From assembly GCF_900101015.1 (NCBI RefSeq), contig NZ_FNFZ01000001.1, positions 231,335 to 295,334 on the forward strand: a DNA stretch of 64,000 nt, read 5' to 3'. Every line of letters begins with the position of its first letter. Position 1 is the first letter of the stretch. A program made the position numbers and the translations under genes. Of this stretch, positions 17,931-25,725 are shown in pieces. This stretch comes from Sarcina sp. DSM 11001. Lineage in GTDB: Bacteria > Bacillota > Clostridia > Lachnospirales > Lachnospiraceae. The notes under the pieces were generated by a model. The model did not search any database and had not been told where the DNA came from. It worked only from the letters and a program-made list of their open reading frames with translations.

Positions 17931-18794
17931 TTGGTACTCGCAATCGATATAGGAAACACGACAATCGCATTTACAGGACTGGAACCGCAGTTCAATGAAG
18001 CGGGGGATAGGACCGGCACTTCCGCCTCAACAGAAAAGCATCCATTTCAACCCGGTCTGCCCTCGGATTATGAGATCTGTTTTATGGAGAAGATTCCCAC
18101 ACAGACAGGGAAAGATCTGCCCTCTTTTATGGAGGCTGCGGAAGGGATCCTGAGGCGGAATGTCTCACCGGATAAGAAGATTGTGGCGGCCGCTGTTTCC
18201 AGCGTCGTTCCGGCCTGTACTCCTGCGGCTGCTGCCTTTGCCGAAAAAATCTGCGGAGTCTCTCCGGTAGTCGTCAACTGCCACTGCGATTCCGGCCTGC
18301 TTTTTTCCGATATTCCGGTTCCGGAAAAAGTCGGAGCGGACAGGATCGCGGATGCCGCCTGGGCAGCTGAACGATATCCTCTGCCGGTAATGACAGCGGA
18401 TCTGGGGACTGCGACGACCATCAATGTCGTCAGCGGAAACAGGGAATTTCTAGGCGGCATGATCGCCGCAGGCGTGCGGACCTCCCTGAACGCCCTCCGC
18501 TCGGGAACGGCCCAGCTCCCTCAGTTGGAACCCGGACACGTCAAGAAAGAAGACCTGATCGGACGGGATACGGCGGGGTGTATGCTTTCCGCCGCAGTCA
18601 TTGGAGCGGCAGCCATGATCGACGGCCTGGCAGCCCATGTGGAAGAGCAGCTTGGCTGCCCGCTGACCCTGGTCCTGACAGGCGGAAACGCCGGAGTGGT
18701 CTCAGAATGGATCAGGCACCCTTATATCCATGAACCCGACCTGGCAGCAAAAGGTACAGCCCTGATCGCGCAGCGCGAACATGCAGCGAAATAA
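17931..18794 (+). CDS. coaX: Type III pantothenate kinase, TTG start
   Basis: CoaX phosphorylates pantothenate, the first step of CoA synthesis. It belongs to the ASKHA superfamily: phosphate-1 motif AIDIGNTT at the N-terminus, GADRIADAAWA in the middle and the second phosphate motif ADLGTAT near residue 160, followed by GGMIAAGVR. A ~25-residue insertion sits between the first two strands. TTG 17931 is chosen because AAGGGAG lies 8 nt upstream and it places the family's conserved DIGNT motif at residue 6. It follows coaBC after ~310 nt that include the tandem repeat, and precedes a peptidase by 43 nt. Confidence 0.92.
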   Translation: MVLAIDIGNTTIAFTGLEPQFNEAGDRTGTSASTEKHPFQPGLPSDYEICFMEKIPTQTGKDLPSFMEAAEGILRRNVSPDKKIVAAAVSSVVPACTPAAAAFAEKICGVSPVVVNCHCDSGLLFSDIPVPEKVGADRIADAAWAAERYPLPVMTADLGTATTINVVSGNREFLGGMIAAGVRTSLNALRSGTAQLPQLEPGHVKKEDLIGRDTAGCMLSAAVIGAAAMIDGLAAHVEEQLGCPLTLVLTGGNAGVVSEWIRHPYIHEPDLAAKGTALIAQREHAAK

Positions 18795-18837
18795 CAGATA
18801 CATCCCTGATCCCATATCAGAAAGGGGGAAACAAAAA

Positions 18838-19923
18838 ATGGATATAGTAAAGGTCTCCCTGGATTCTTTTCCCGGGATAAGGATCGGACAGACAGAAAAC
18901 AAAGCCGGCGGTACCGGGATCACAGTCCTTCTCTGTGAAGACCCGGAGGGAATGCGCGCAGGCCTGCACATCGGAGGGGGCGGTCCCGCGGCGCGGGAAA
19001 CCGGCATCCTCAATCCGGTAGCGACGGCACAGAGGATCCATGCTGCCGTTCTGGGCGGCGGGAGCGCTTTTGGCCTCGATGCTGCGGGCGGTGTCATGCG
19101 TTATCTGGAGAAAAAGGGATTTGGCGTGGAAGTCCGCGATATCCATGTTCCCCTGGTCACACAGGTGGACATTTTTGATTTGCCGGTGGGTGACCCGCGC
19201 GTCCGCCCGGATCAGGAAATGGGTTACGCCGCCTGCCAGATGGCAGAGGCCGGAAAGAGAGGAAACTTTCGCAGCGGAAACTATGGCGCAGGGTGCGGAG
19301 CCACTGTTGGTAAATACGCAGGCGGAGATCATGCCATGAAAGGCGGGATCGGTTCCTGCGTACTCAGACAAGGCCGCCTCATGGTCGGCGCTATTGTGGC
19401 AGTTAATGCCTTCGGGGATATCTATAACTGGAAGACCGGACAGAAGATCGCCGGCGCGCGCACAGACGACGGCAGACTGTACGGAATGGAGGATATGGTC
19501 TCTTTTCTGAGAAAAAACGAAGCCTCCAGGATTCAGGATGCTCCTGCGGCGGAGACAGCTCTCAATACCACGATCGGTATCGTGTTTACCAATGCTTCTT
19601 TAAGCAAGGCTGAGCTGTGCAAGATGGCGGCCATGGCCCATGACGGATTTGCCAGATCCATTTCCCCGATCCACACATCCGGAGACGGGGACAGCATCAT
19701 CGCCCTCTCGGTCACCCGGGGCGGCAGCCACCATTTTGAAGTCATAGATGCCGACTGTGATACGGAAAGCACAGGGGAGATTCCCGCAGGAATTGATACA
19801 GTGGGAACTCTGGCAGCCTGGGCAGTTTCGGAAGCTATTCTCGACGGGGTACAGAATGCGGAGACCGCATATGGTTATCCTGCCATGTCGGATCTGCATA
19901 AGACCAGAATCTTTCCGGAATAA
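18838..19923 (+). CDS. P1/DmpA-family aminopeptidase or amide hydrolase
   Basis: Member of the DmpA/NylC N-terminal-nucleophile hydrolases, which self-cleave to expose a Ser or Thr nucleophile and hydrolyse amides or N-terminal residues. Family features are AGLHIGGGGPAARET-like N-terminal glycine loops, GGGSAFGLDAAGGVMRYLE, GNYGAGCGATVGK and the presumed cleavage site NTTIGIVFTNA near residue 242, where a Thr becomes the nucleophile. ATG 18838 is chosen over an in-frame ATG at 18781 because AAGGGGG lies ~9 nt upstream. Probably co-transcribed with coaX. The natural substrate cannot be stated; members include D-aminopeptidases and aminohexanoate-oligomer hydrolases. Confidence 0.88.
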   Translation: MDIVKVSLDSFPGIRIGQTENKAGGTGITVLLCEDPEGMRAGLHIGGGGPAARETGILNPVATAQRIHAAVLGGGSAFGLDAAGGVMRYLEKKGFGVEVRDIHVPLVTQVDIFDLPVGDPRVRPDQEMGYAACQMAEAGKRGNFRSGNYGAGCGATVGKYAGGDHAMKGGIGSCVLRQGRLMVGAIVAVNAFGDIYNWKTGQKIAGARTDDGRLYGMEDMVSFLRKNEASRIQDAPAAETALNTTIGIVFTNASLSKAELCKMAAMAHDGFARSISPIHTSGDGDSIIALSVTRGGSHHFEVIDADCDTESTGEIPAGIDTVGTLAAWAVSEAILDGVQNAETAYGYPAMSDLHKTRIFPE

Positions 19924-20077
19924 AGAAAAAACTTTTCAGAATAAAAAAAAACTTTTCGGCCAAAAGAAAAAACTTTCCAGAATAAAAAAGGTTGAAGAGA
20001 AATAAAAAAGGAATAATAGAAAAGGAACAATAGATAAGGAACAATCGAGAAGAAAGAGAAGAAACAATAATAAGAAT
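19924..20077 (+). repeat. A-rich short repeats after the P1 peptidase gene
   Basis: The spacer starts with three imperfect copies of an AGAATAAAAAAAACTTTTC-like unit (19922-19990) and continues as purine-rich GGAACAATAGA-type repeats up to the terminator. No coding potential is seen. Confidence 0.6.
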
Positions 20078-20117
20078 AAAAGCCGCCGGGTCTGATCATA
20101 CTGTCCCGGCGGCTTTT
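20078..20117. terminator. Bidirectional terminator between convergent genes
   Basis: A perfect 13-bp inverted repeat (20078-20090 with 20105-20117) with A-tract and T-tract ends, serving the plus-strand peptidase and the minus-strand CotH gene. Confidence 0.9.
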
Positions 20118-20132
20118 CTGGTTTTTCAGCTC

Positions 20133-22010
20133 TTATTCTTCAGAATCATCCTGAAAGTTTTCCTCCAGTATCTTTTCAACGATGCTGTATCTGTCGGTAA
20201 AGAAATCCCGGATTTCAGTCTCTGTGATCTGATTGAAATCGAGCTCGGAATCCTCCCCGAAAAACCGCTTGAGATGCAGTTTCATGGGTTCGGTCAGTTC
20301 TGCCTCGTACTCGTCCGTCTTTTCGTTTACGGATTCAGGAGAAAAGACCGTGCGCCCGTATTCCAGGATCTGGCGGGAAAACTGTTCCCGAAAGCCGGGG
20401 TTTTTACTCAGGCTTTCGAACATTTTACTGGTCTTGATGACATATTGCAGAGTATCGTGCTGATTCTGCTTCAGTTCAGAGGAGATCGCGGCCGAATTGA
20501 CATCGAACAGGACCCAGCGCCAGCGGCCGTCCCGGTAGGGGGATCCTCCTCCGGAAGCAGCAGGTGCCGGAGTGGTCTCCTTTTTTTCCTGTATCTCCTG
20601 TGTCTTCTGTGTTTCCTGTGCTTCAGGATCTGCGGGAGGCCTCGTTCTCCACAGGGCAAAGTTTCCGCTCGGCCAGTCGCCGCACCTGGCGCAGTAGGTC
20701 AGAACAGCAAAGTAATTGATAAAGCTGTCCATATCCATCAGGCCGCAGGCTTTTTCATAATTTTCTTCGACCGACATATCGGATTCTTCGATGAAGGATT
20801 TCATTTCCTCATACAGAGCGAGGTCCTCTTTTGTCCCCACCTCGATCGAGTTGTTCTTGATCTCCAGGACTTCTTCCTCGGGAACATCGTAATAATAACT
20901 GAAATACTTCTCGTCATATTTTTCCGTCAGATGGTAGACGCCCCAGAATTCACCATCAAGGAAAAGGAAGACCGGCACATAATGCATGATGGCAAAATCC
21001 TGATCCGCTGTCAGCTCCGAGACCAGCCTGTCCTTCTGCTTCGTATAGACATCGTCGCCGCCGGTCGTGAGCGTCAGGCGTTTTGCCTCAAATCCCGTGT
21101 CAAAGAAATCATAGTGAAAGCGGGAGTTGCCGTCATAATCCTTACGGGCGTAGAGATTAAGGCTCTTGGGATAGAAACCCCGGCTGCCGCCGCCCTGGAT
21201 CCGGATGCCGGCTTCCTGCTGCAAAAGGAGCTGCCCGTCTTTGTCAAAAAACTGGACATTGGCCTGCCGCTCCCAGTCCCGGCCGCCGTTGCGGTAGTTG
21301 GCGTCCCACCACCACCAGAAGTGGCGGTACCACTTGTGGCTGTCATTAAATCCATCCGCCTTTACGAAATCGTCAAAAGCCTTACCGGTGACGTAGATTC
21401 CTTTTTCATAGTCAAAAAGGTTTGCGGGGTCGGTCACAATGGAAACCGTCCTGATCCCGCCGTATCCCTCCCGGCCCTCAAAACCGATAAACCAGGCGCC
21501 TGTCTGGATCTCGCTCCGTTCCCCGTCATCATTATAGAAAGCTGCGCGCAGGATCGTGCACTTGTCGACTTTATAATCGGGAACCTGATAATTCATGGGC
21601 CGCCGGTTTTTGCTGAGCTCCTCCACAGCCTTCAGGTCAAAGCCTGTGGTCACATCCGTGCGCATGGAATGGACATTATCATTGTCTGTGGCGTCCGTGA
21701 TCTCCACACCCTCCCGCGTATATTGGAAGGTGCCTTCCTGCCCGCGCACGGGATCCGTCCCGTCCAGGGTATAGTAGATCTCCGAAGTGGGAGCCTTGAT
21801 CTTTAGAGTGAAAGGATCCCTATAAAAGCCGGAGGGCTTTGAAAAAATGATCCGGCTGTTCTTGACATCGTTGTTCTCATACTCCTGCCGCGGCGCCCTG
21901 AAAGCAAGATCGGGGGTGAACAGAAAAACAGTCAGCAGGACTGCAGCGAACAGGAGGACCAGGACGGATCTGAATCCATGTTTTTTTAAATTATATAGAA
22001 GCTGATTCAT
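20133..22010 (-). CDS. CotH-like protein kinase with N-terminal chitobiase-type domain
   Basis: Membrane-anchored protein: N-terminal helix (VLVLLFAAVLLTVFLF, residues ~17-33), then a domain like the beta-hexosaminidase C-terminal fold (SEIYYTLDGTDPV), then the CotH kinase region (residues ~190-600). Kinase-type features include GIRIQGGGSRGFYPKSLNLYA, PVFLFLDGEFWGVYHLTEKYDE and WRWVLFDVNSA, where the Asp is the expected metal ligand. CotH of Bacillus phosphorylates spore-coat proteins; related proteins also occur outside sporulation. A Pro/Thr-rich loop with a tandem TQKTQEIQEKKE stretch interrupts the kinase region. It is the last of four minus-strand genes and ends at a bidirectional terminator. 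Substrate unknown. Confidence 0.82.
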   Translation of the reverse strand: MNQLLYNLKKHGFRSVLVLLFAAVLLTVFLFTPDLAFRAPRQEYENNDVKNSRIIFSKPSGFYRDPFTLKIKAPTSEIYYTLDGTDPVRGQEGTFQYTREGVEITDATDNDNVHSMRTDVTTGFDLKAVEELSKNRRPMNYQVPDYKVDKCTILRAAFYNDDGERSEIQTGAWFIGFEGREGYGGIRTVSIVTDPANLFDYEKGIYVTGKAFDDFVKADGFNDSHKWYRHFWWWWDANYRNGGRDWERQANVQFFDKDGQLLLQQEAGIRIQGGGSRGFYPKSLNLYARKDYDGNSRFHYDFFDTGFEAKRLTLTTGGDDVYTKQKDRLVSELTADQDFAIMHYVPVFLFLDGEFWGVYHLTEKYDEKYFSYYYDVPEEEVLEIKNNSIEVGTKEDLALYEEMKSFIEESDMSVEENYEKACGLMDMDSFINYFAVLTYCARCGDWPSGNFALWRTRPPADPEAQETQKTQEIQEKKETTPAPAASGGGSPYRDGRWRWVLFDVNSAAISSELKQNQHDTLQYVIKTSKMFESLSKNPGFREQFSRQILEYGRTVFSPESVNEKTDEYEAELTEPMKLHLKRFFGEDSELDFNQITETEIRDFFTDRYSIVEKILEENFQDDSEE

Positions 22011-22107
22011 AATTTTGACTGTGTTTACCTCGTTACAAAACTAATCCTCATAAATAATTCCTCGATGGGCTTTTCTTACAGGCTGCCGTCTCCGATGACT
22101 GCCCGGT

Positions 22108-23037
22108 TTAGTCCCTCCTGCTGTGCAGGACAGCCAGATGTTCGACGTTTCCAAGGTTGAGTACCAGCTTGATCATATGGAAGAAGACCAGAAGGACCAG
22201 AATCGGGATCACGCAGGATGTGATGATCATGACTGCAATCGATTCCAGAAAATTGTTGAGCATGACTTCAAGCTCTTTGATCTTTTCCTCTGAGACCTGC
22301 GTGACGCTGGCAACGACGTCGGACGCGGATTCTGAGAAGGCGGAAGGAATATCCTTTATTCTTTCCAGCAGACCCTTTTGCGCCTCTTCCTCCTTTTTTC
22401 GCTCTTCCTCGAGCCTCTTGGCTTCTTCTTCCTGTTCTTTCTGTGCCTTGGCTTCTCTGGAAAGCTCGTTTGCCGCTTCAACAGCACTCTGCACGGAGGA
22501 ATTATAAGTAGTTTCAATGATATCCGTGATCCTTACACTGATCGGGATCACGAAATAGAGAGCCAGCCCGAAGAGCAGAACTCTCAAAGAGAGCAGCCTG
22601 CACATCCGCCTTCGCCAGAACAAAGAAACCCCCATGATCACCATGGCAAAGGGGATGATATAACGGAAGGTCACCATACCCATGACCGTCACCAGATACT
22701 TTTCCAAATAGATCGCGCACAGAACGATCAGCATGTATGTACTCAGGTCAGCCATCTTATCCGCGACCGGAGTCGCGGCATCGCCGGGAAGGAGCGTGAT
22801 CCCTACAGAAGCAGCTGTGGCTGCAGCCGTCAGCTCCTGCACATCCTTTTTTTTCTCATCCAATGAGGTGATCGTGTGCTCCTGGACCTCAGGGGAAACT
22901 GCCCAGGGTTCCAGGAAAAAGACCGATACGAGACTGATGATCACCAGCATCAGCAGGAGGAAGATCCTGTTTCTGAGGAGCATGAAAATAACAGAATCAC
23001 GGGAAAAAACCGAATCACGGGGAGGTCGTTTATTCAT
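22108..23037 (-). CDS. Membrane protein with cytoplasmic coiled coil, unknown function
   Basis: Not recognised. The 309-residue protein has an N-terminal hydrophobic segment (FLLLMLVIISLVSVFFL, ~26-42), two or three more near 105-165, a charged coiled coil (QEEEAKRLEEERKKEEEAQ, ~205-225), and a C-terminal helix (SIAVMIITSCVIPILVLLVFF). The layout suggests a multi-pass inner-membrane protein whose charged loop contacts a partner. It sits 97 nt upstream of the CotH gene on the same strand, so a shared role at the envelope is plausible but unproven. Start ATG 23037 gives a short basic N-terminus; GGAGATAC lies just upstream on the minus strand. Confidence 0.75.
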   Translation of the reverse strand: MNKRPPRDSVFSRDSVIFMLLRNRIFLLLMLVIISLVSVFFLEPWAVSPEVQEHTITSLDEKKKDVQELTAAATAASVGITLLPGDAATPVADKMADLSTYMLIVLCAIYLEKYLVTVMGMVTFRYIIPFAMVIMGVSLFWRRRMCRLLSLRVLLFGLALYFVIPISVRITDIIETTYNSSVQSAVEAANELSREAKAQKEQEEEAKRLEEERKKEEEAQKGLLERIKDIPSAFSESASDVVASVTQVSEEKIKELEVMLNNFLESIAVMIITSCVIPILVLLVFFHMIKLVLNLGNVEHLAVLHSRRD

Positions 23038-23196
23038 GGAGTATCTCCTTTTGCAATACCTTTTGAAAAAAACGTAAAACTAATTATAGCTCTTATAATT
23101 ATAGCTCTTAAAAACTTATGACAGCTCTTGTGATTACTTCCTTTATCAATCTTTTATAATAATACTCTGAACGGAATGCTCTAAACGCCTGTTCCT

Positions 23197-24000
23197 TCAG
23201 CTTTTTACAAAATAATGACGTCCCAGCCATCTGGAAAGGCCGTCAAGCCCGGGATAAACAATGCGCTCCGTTATATTGTGGTGGTCGAGCATATCGCGGA
23301 TCCGCCATCGGAGCTTTTTGTCAATGATATAGCGGGCTGTGAGGTTTGTGTGCCTGTTCAGAAACTCTGTCACATTTTCCATCTTCCCCGGTACCACAGA
23401 AAAAAATGAATACTGGTTAATGATCCTGGGATCGAATGAGGGCGGTTCAATGACAGCCATGCAGCGGTCCTGCATATCTTCGTCATACTGGTGCAGACTG
23501 CTGCAGGCTTCGTTGAGCATGTCGACAGAGAAGACTGTCGTGTTGTATTTGCGGATGATCCTCCGGTATTTGAGCGGCAGCATGGCATGCAGCTCATGAA
23601 TGTCGATGCGCCAGACGACAGAATCGTGGGCATCCATCATCTCAAGGTCATTTTCTGTCATCGCAAAATGCAGAGCCACCATGGGAGAGAAGGTCCAGTC
23701 CAGAAGGCGGGTGGGCAGTCCGTGATGCTGCCCCAGGATCATCTGGTTCCAGATCGACTTCTCGATCGTCGGCTCCTCCAGTACAGCGTACTTGGTAAAA
23801 TTGAGCAGCATGGTGGGCTCAAGCAGTGTCCTCTTATCTTTGCAGTTCCGCTTCAGGCTCGTAGAGAGCGTAAAAGAAGCATCCGGTTCGCCGCGGTAGA
23901 CGAACAGGTCCCTGTTGCGGCCCAGATCTTCCCGGTATTCCTGCTCCGAAACCATACGGAAAAGATCATCCATAGTATGGATCTCAATATCATGAATCAT
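23197..24000 (-). CDS. FRG domain-containing protein
   Basis: Cytoplasmic 267-residue protein with a full FRG domain: the name-giving motif as LFVYRGEPD (residues ~32-40), then QHHGLPTRLLDWTFSPMVA (91-109), the most conserved block of the family, and DPRIINQYSFFSVVPG toward the C-terminus. FRG-domain proteins are common in mobile and defence-type contexts but their activity is not established. ATG 24000 is preferred to the frame's first Met at 24030 because GGAGGT lies 6 nt upstream. It directly follows a P-loop ATPase gene (72 nt apart, same strand), so the two are probably co-expressed as a sensor-effector or ATPase-effector pair. Confidence 0.88.
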   Translation of the reverse strand: MIHDIEIHTMDDLFRMVSEQEYREDLGRNRDLFVYRGEPDASFTLSTSLKRNCKDKRTLLEPTMLLNFTKYAVLEEPTIEKSIWNQMILGQHHGLPTRLLDWTFSPMVALHFAMTENDLEMMDAHDSVVWRIDIHELHAMLPLKYRRIIRKYNTTVFSVDMLNEACSSLHQYDEDMQDRCMAVIEPPSFDPRIINQYSFFSVVPGKMENVTEFLNRHTNLTARYIIDKKLRWRIRDMLDHHNITERIVYPGLDGLSRWLGRHYFVKS

Positions 24001-24072
24001 AAGGTTACCTCCGCCGGAAACACATAACATAGTTTAACATGGAAGAGAGCATAGCGCCATGCCGCTGTCGGC

Positions 24073-25122
24073 TCATGCATACAGTTCCTTCTTCTGGATG
24101 AATCTTTCAAAGCCGGGAAGAGCAAGACGGAGCTGTCCATATAGACGCCCGTCCACGACCCCTTTGTGCACCAGCCGGTCCCGATAGACGCCATATGCGT
24201 TTTTTGTTATCCCGGTGGCATCCCTGATCTTCATGCTGCGGGCATACTGGCTGCCTGCCTTTTTTACAATTGTATGCAGGATCAGCCTCTCCTTTTCTGT
24301 CAGCCCGTACCAGATTTTGTCATACACATAATCGGCGAGATAATGGTCAAATTCCGGGAGCAGATTCTTTATTTCAGCGGGTTTTCGTTCCCACTTCAGA
24401 TATCCGAGGACCTGATAGGCAAATGCGTAACCTCCGGTGAGTTTTGCCATCTCAACGGAGACAGAAGGCTCCTGATCAAATACAGCCGAATAGCTTTCTG
24501 CAATCATGTCAAAACTGAGAGGCTCCAGAAAAACTTTTGGTGCTCTGTACAGGAAGGTCAGAGATTTCTCATTTTGCAGTTCATACAGATTCTCATATAA
24601 CCCCGTCATCAGAAGAAAAATATCATAATCCTGGCGAAGATATATCTGAAAAGCATGCGCAAACTCCCGGATATAAGGATTGTTCACCGCTTCATCCACA
24701 GCAAGCAGGAGATGTTTGTGGTGTTTTTTCAGCACTTTCAGCATTCTTTCCACAATAACTTCATAATCATCCACCGGTGTGTTGTCGATAGTAAATCCAA
24801 AGCCCATGCTGGAGACACTGATACCCGCATTGGAAAAAAGGTGTTTCAATGTATCTAAGTTATACAGCTTGGAGGCGAGGCTCTTTAAAACATCCTTTTC
24901 CGGGTTCAGTTCCAGGACTGTCCAGTCTTTTCTGTTTCGGAGAACATTGCAGATTTCCGTCATCATGACAGTTTTTCCGGATCCACGTACCCCTGTGATC
25001 ATGAAGGTATGTGTCGGAGCCTGATCAGACGTGAAAGCATCGATAATTTCGTTAGTCTGCGCAGGCCTGGAGATCAGTTTTTGCGGCAGCATTCCAAAAG
25101 AGATCGTAAAAGGGTTGTTCAT
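24073..25122 (-). CDS. P-loop ATPase with winged-helix C-terminus
   Basis: STAND/archaeal-type AAA ATPase of 349 residues. Walker A is GVRGSGKT (44-51), Walker B LLLAVDEA (138-145), with a sensor-like FLLMTGLYENL after it. The C-terminus (~270-349) looks like a winged helix (LTEKERLILHTIVKKAG, then ITKNAYGVYRDRLV), suggesting DNA or partner binding. GGAGG lies 7 nt before ATG 25122 and a near-consensus promoter precedes it. It is first in a minus-strand run with the FRG gene and diverges from the helicase operon. Codon and base composition are more AT-rich than neighbouring housekeeping genes, consistent with acquisition. Precise role unknown. Confidence 0.85.
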   Translation of the reverse strand: MNNPFTISFGMLPQKLISRPAQTNEIIDAFTSDQAPTHTFMITGVRGSGKTVMMTEICNVLRNRKDWTVLELNPEKDVLKSLASKLYNLDTLKHLFSNAGISVSSMGFGFTIDNTPVDDYEVIVERMLKVLKKHHKHLLLAVDEAVNNPYIREFAHAFQIYLRQDYDIFLLMTGLYENLYELQNEKSLTFLYRAPKVFLEPLSFDMIAESYSAVFDQEPSVSVEMAKLTGGYAFAYQVLGYLKWERKPAEIKNLLPEFDHYLADYVYDKIWYGLTEKERLILHTIVKKAGSQYARSMKIRDATGITKNAYGVYRDRLVHKGVVDGRLYGQLRLALPGFERFIQKKELYA

Positions 25123-25194
25123 TATACGCCTCCCTCATAATCCTTCCTTTTAATTTTAATTAATTCTTTTTAACTTTTGTTAAATTTCAAATGC

Positions 25195-25223
25195 ATTTTA
25201 ATTCCTGTTAATCTTTTTGTCAA
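25195..25223 (-). promoter_or_regulatory. SigA-type promoter for the ATPase-FRG unit
   Basis: On the minus strand: TTGACA (25223-25218), 17-nt spacer, TAAAAT (25200-25195). The -35 is a perfect consensus and the spacing is ideal; the surrounding region is very AT-rich. Confidence 0.85.
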
Positions 25224-25315
25224 GAAATGAGAGGGAGATCTGGATTACATCTGGTGTAGTGGTCATGACTATACAATGGAAGGAACCACAGGGGAAAAGA
25301 ATAACAAATAGAAAA

Positions 25316-25360
25316 CAGATCGGATGGGTAGTCTTTTCCTGCCCCATCCGATCTGCTTGT
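25316..25360. terminator. Perfect 13-bp inverted repeat in the divergent control region
   Basis: CAGATCGGATGGG (25316-25328) pairs perfectly with 25343-25355 around a 14-nt loop. The plus side is followed by CTTGTTT and the minus side by TTTTC, so it could terminate either way. It lies between two divergent promoters where no gene end is visible; it may instead be an operator or the end of a small untranslated transcript. Confidence 0.5.
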
Positions 25361-25519
25361 TTACGAAAATACCATTCTCTTCATGTCCGTCAATATATCC
25401 GTTTGCCGTATGACTGACGTTCAAGTGTTCAATGCGGAGAAAGGAGTCACAACGGCGCTGCGATTGACAACAATGCCACTCGAATATTGAAGTGAAAAGC
25501 AGGACCGATCATTTAACGA

Positions 25520-25548
25520 TTGTCCAATGGCGAATATTCCTGTATACT
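25520..25548 (+). promoter_or_regulatory. SigA-type promoter of the helicase/ATPase operon
   Basis: TTGTCC (25520-25525), 17-nt spacer, TATACT (25543-25548). Transcription should start near 25555, leaving a leader of ~170 nt before the helicase ATG. Confidence 0.75.
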
Positions 25549-25611
25549 GAGATTTAATGTTTTATGGCAGAGAAAGCACTGTCCGCCATGTCTGTACTGG
25601 ATTTGTAAGAA

Positions 25612-25667
25612 TTTAAAGGTCACAAAGGGCTTTAAAAGGTCAAACAGGGATCTAAAAGGATTTCAGG
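25612..25667 (+). repeat. Three ~20-bp direct repeats in the helicase operon leader
   Basis: TTTAAAGGTCACAAAGGG (25612-25629) and TTTAAAAGGTCAAACAGGG (25631-25649) are near-identical, and TCTAAAAGGATTTCAGG (25651-25667) is a weaker third copy. The ~20-nt period places them on one DNA face, which fits an operator as well as slippage. Confidence 0.6.
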
Positions 25668-25725
25668 CAGACAAAAGAACTGTCTTTTTCATTTTGCGCG
25701 GGACTTTTCCATTTGTGCGGGAGTT

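Noticed and set aside
19924..19945. CodY-box-like CTTTTCAGAATAA in the A-rich spacer
   Set aside because: It is only a partial match to the CodY consensus, lies inside a repeat and sits downstream of a gene, not at a promoter.
20274..21806. 510-codon open frame antisense to the CotH gene
   Set aside because: It is the mirror of a well-supported coding sequence with recognised domains and has no ribosome binding site or family motif.
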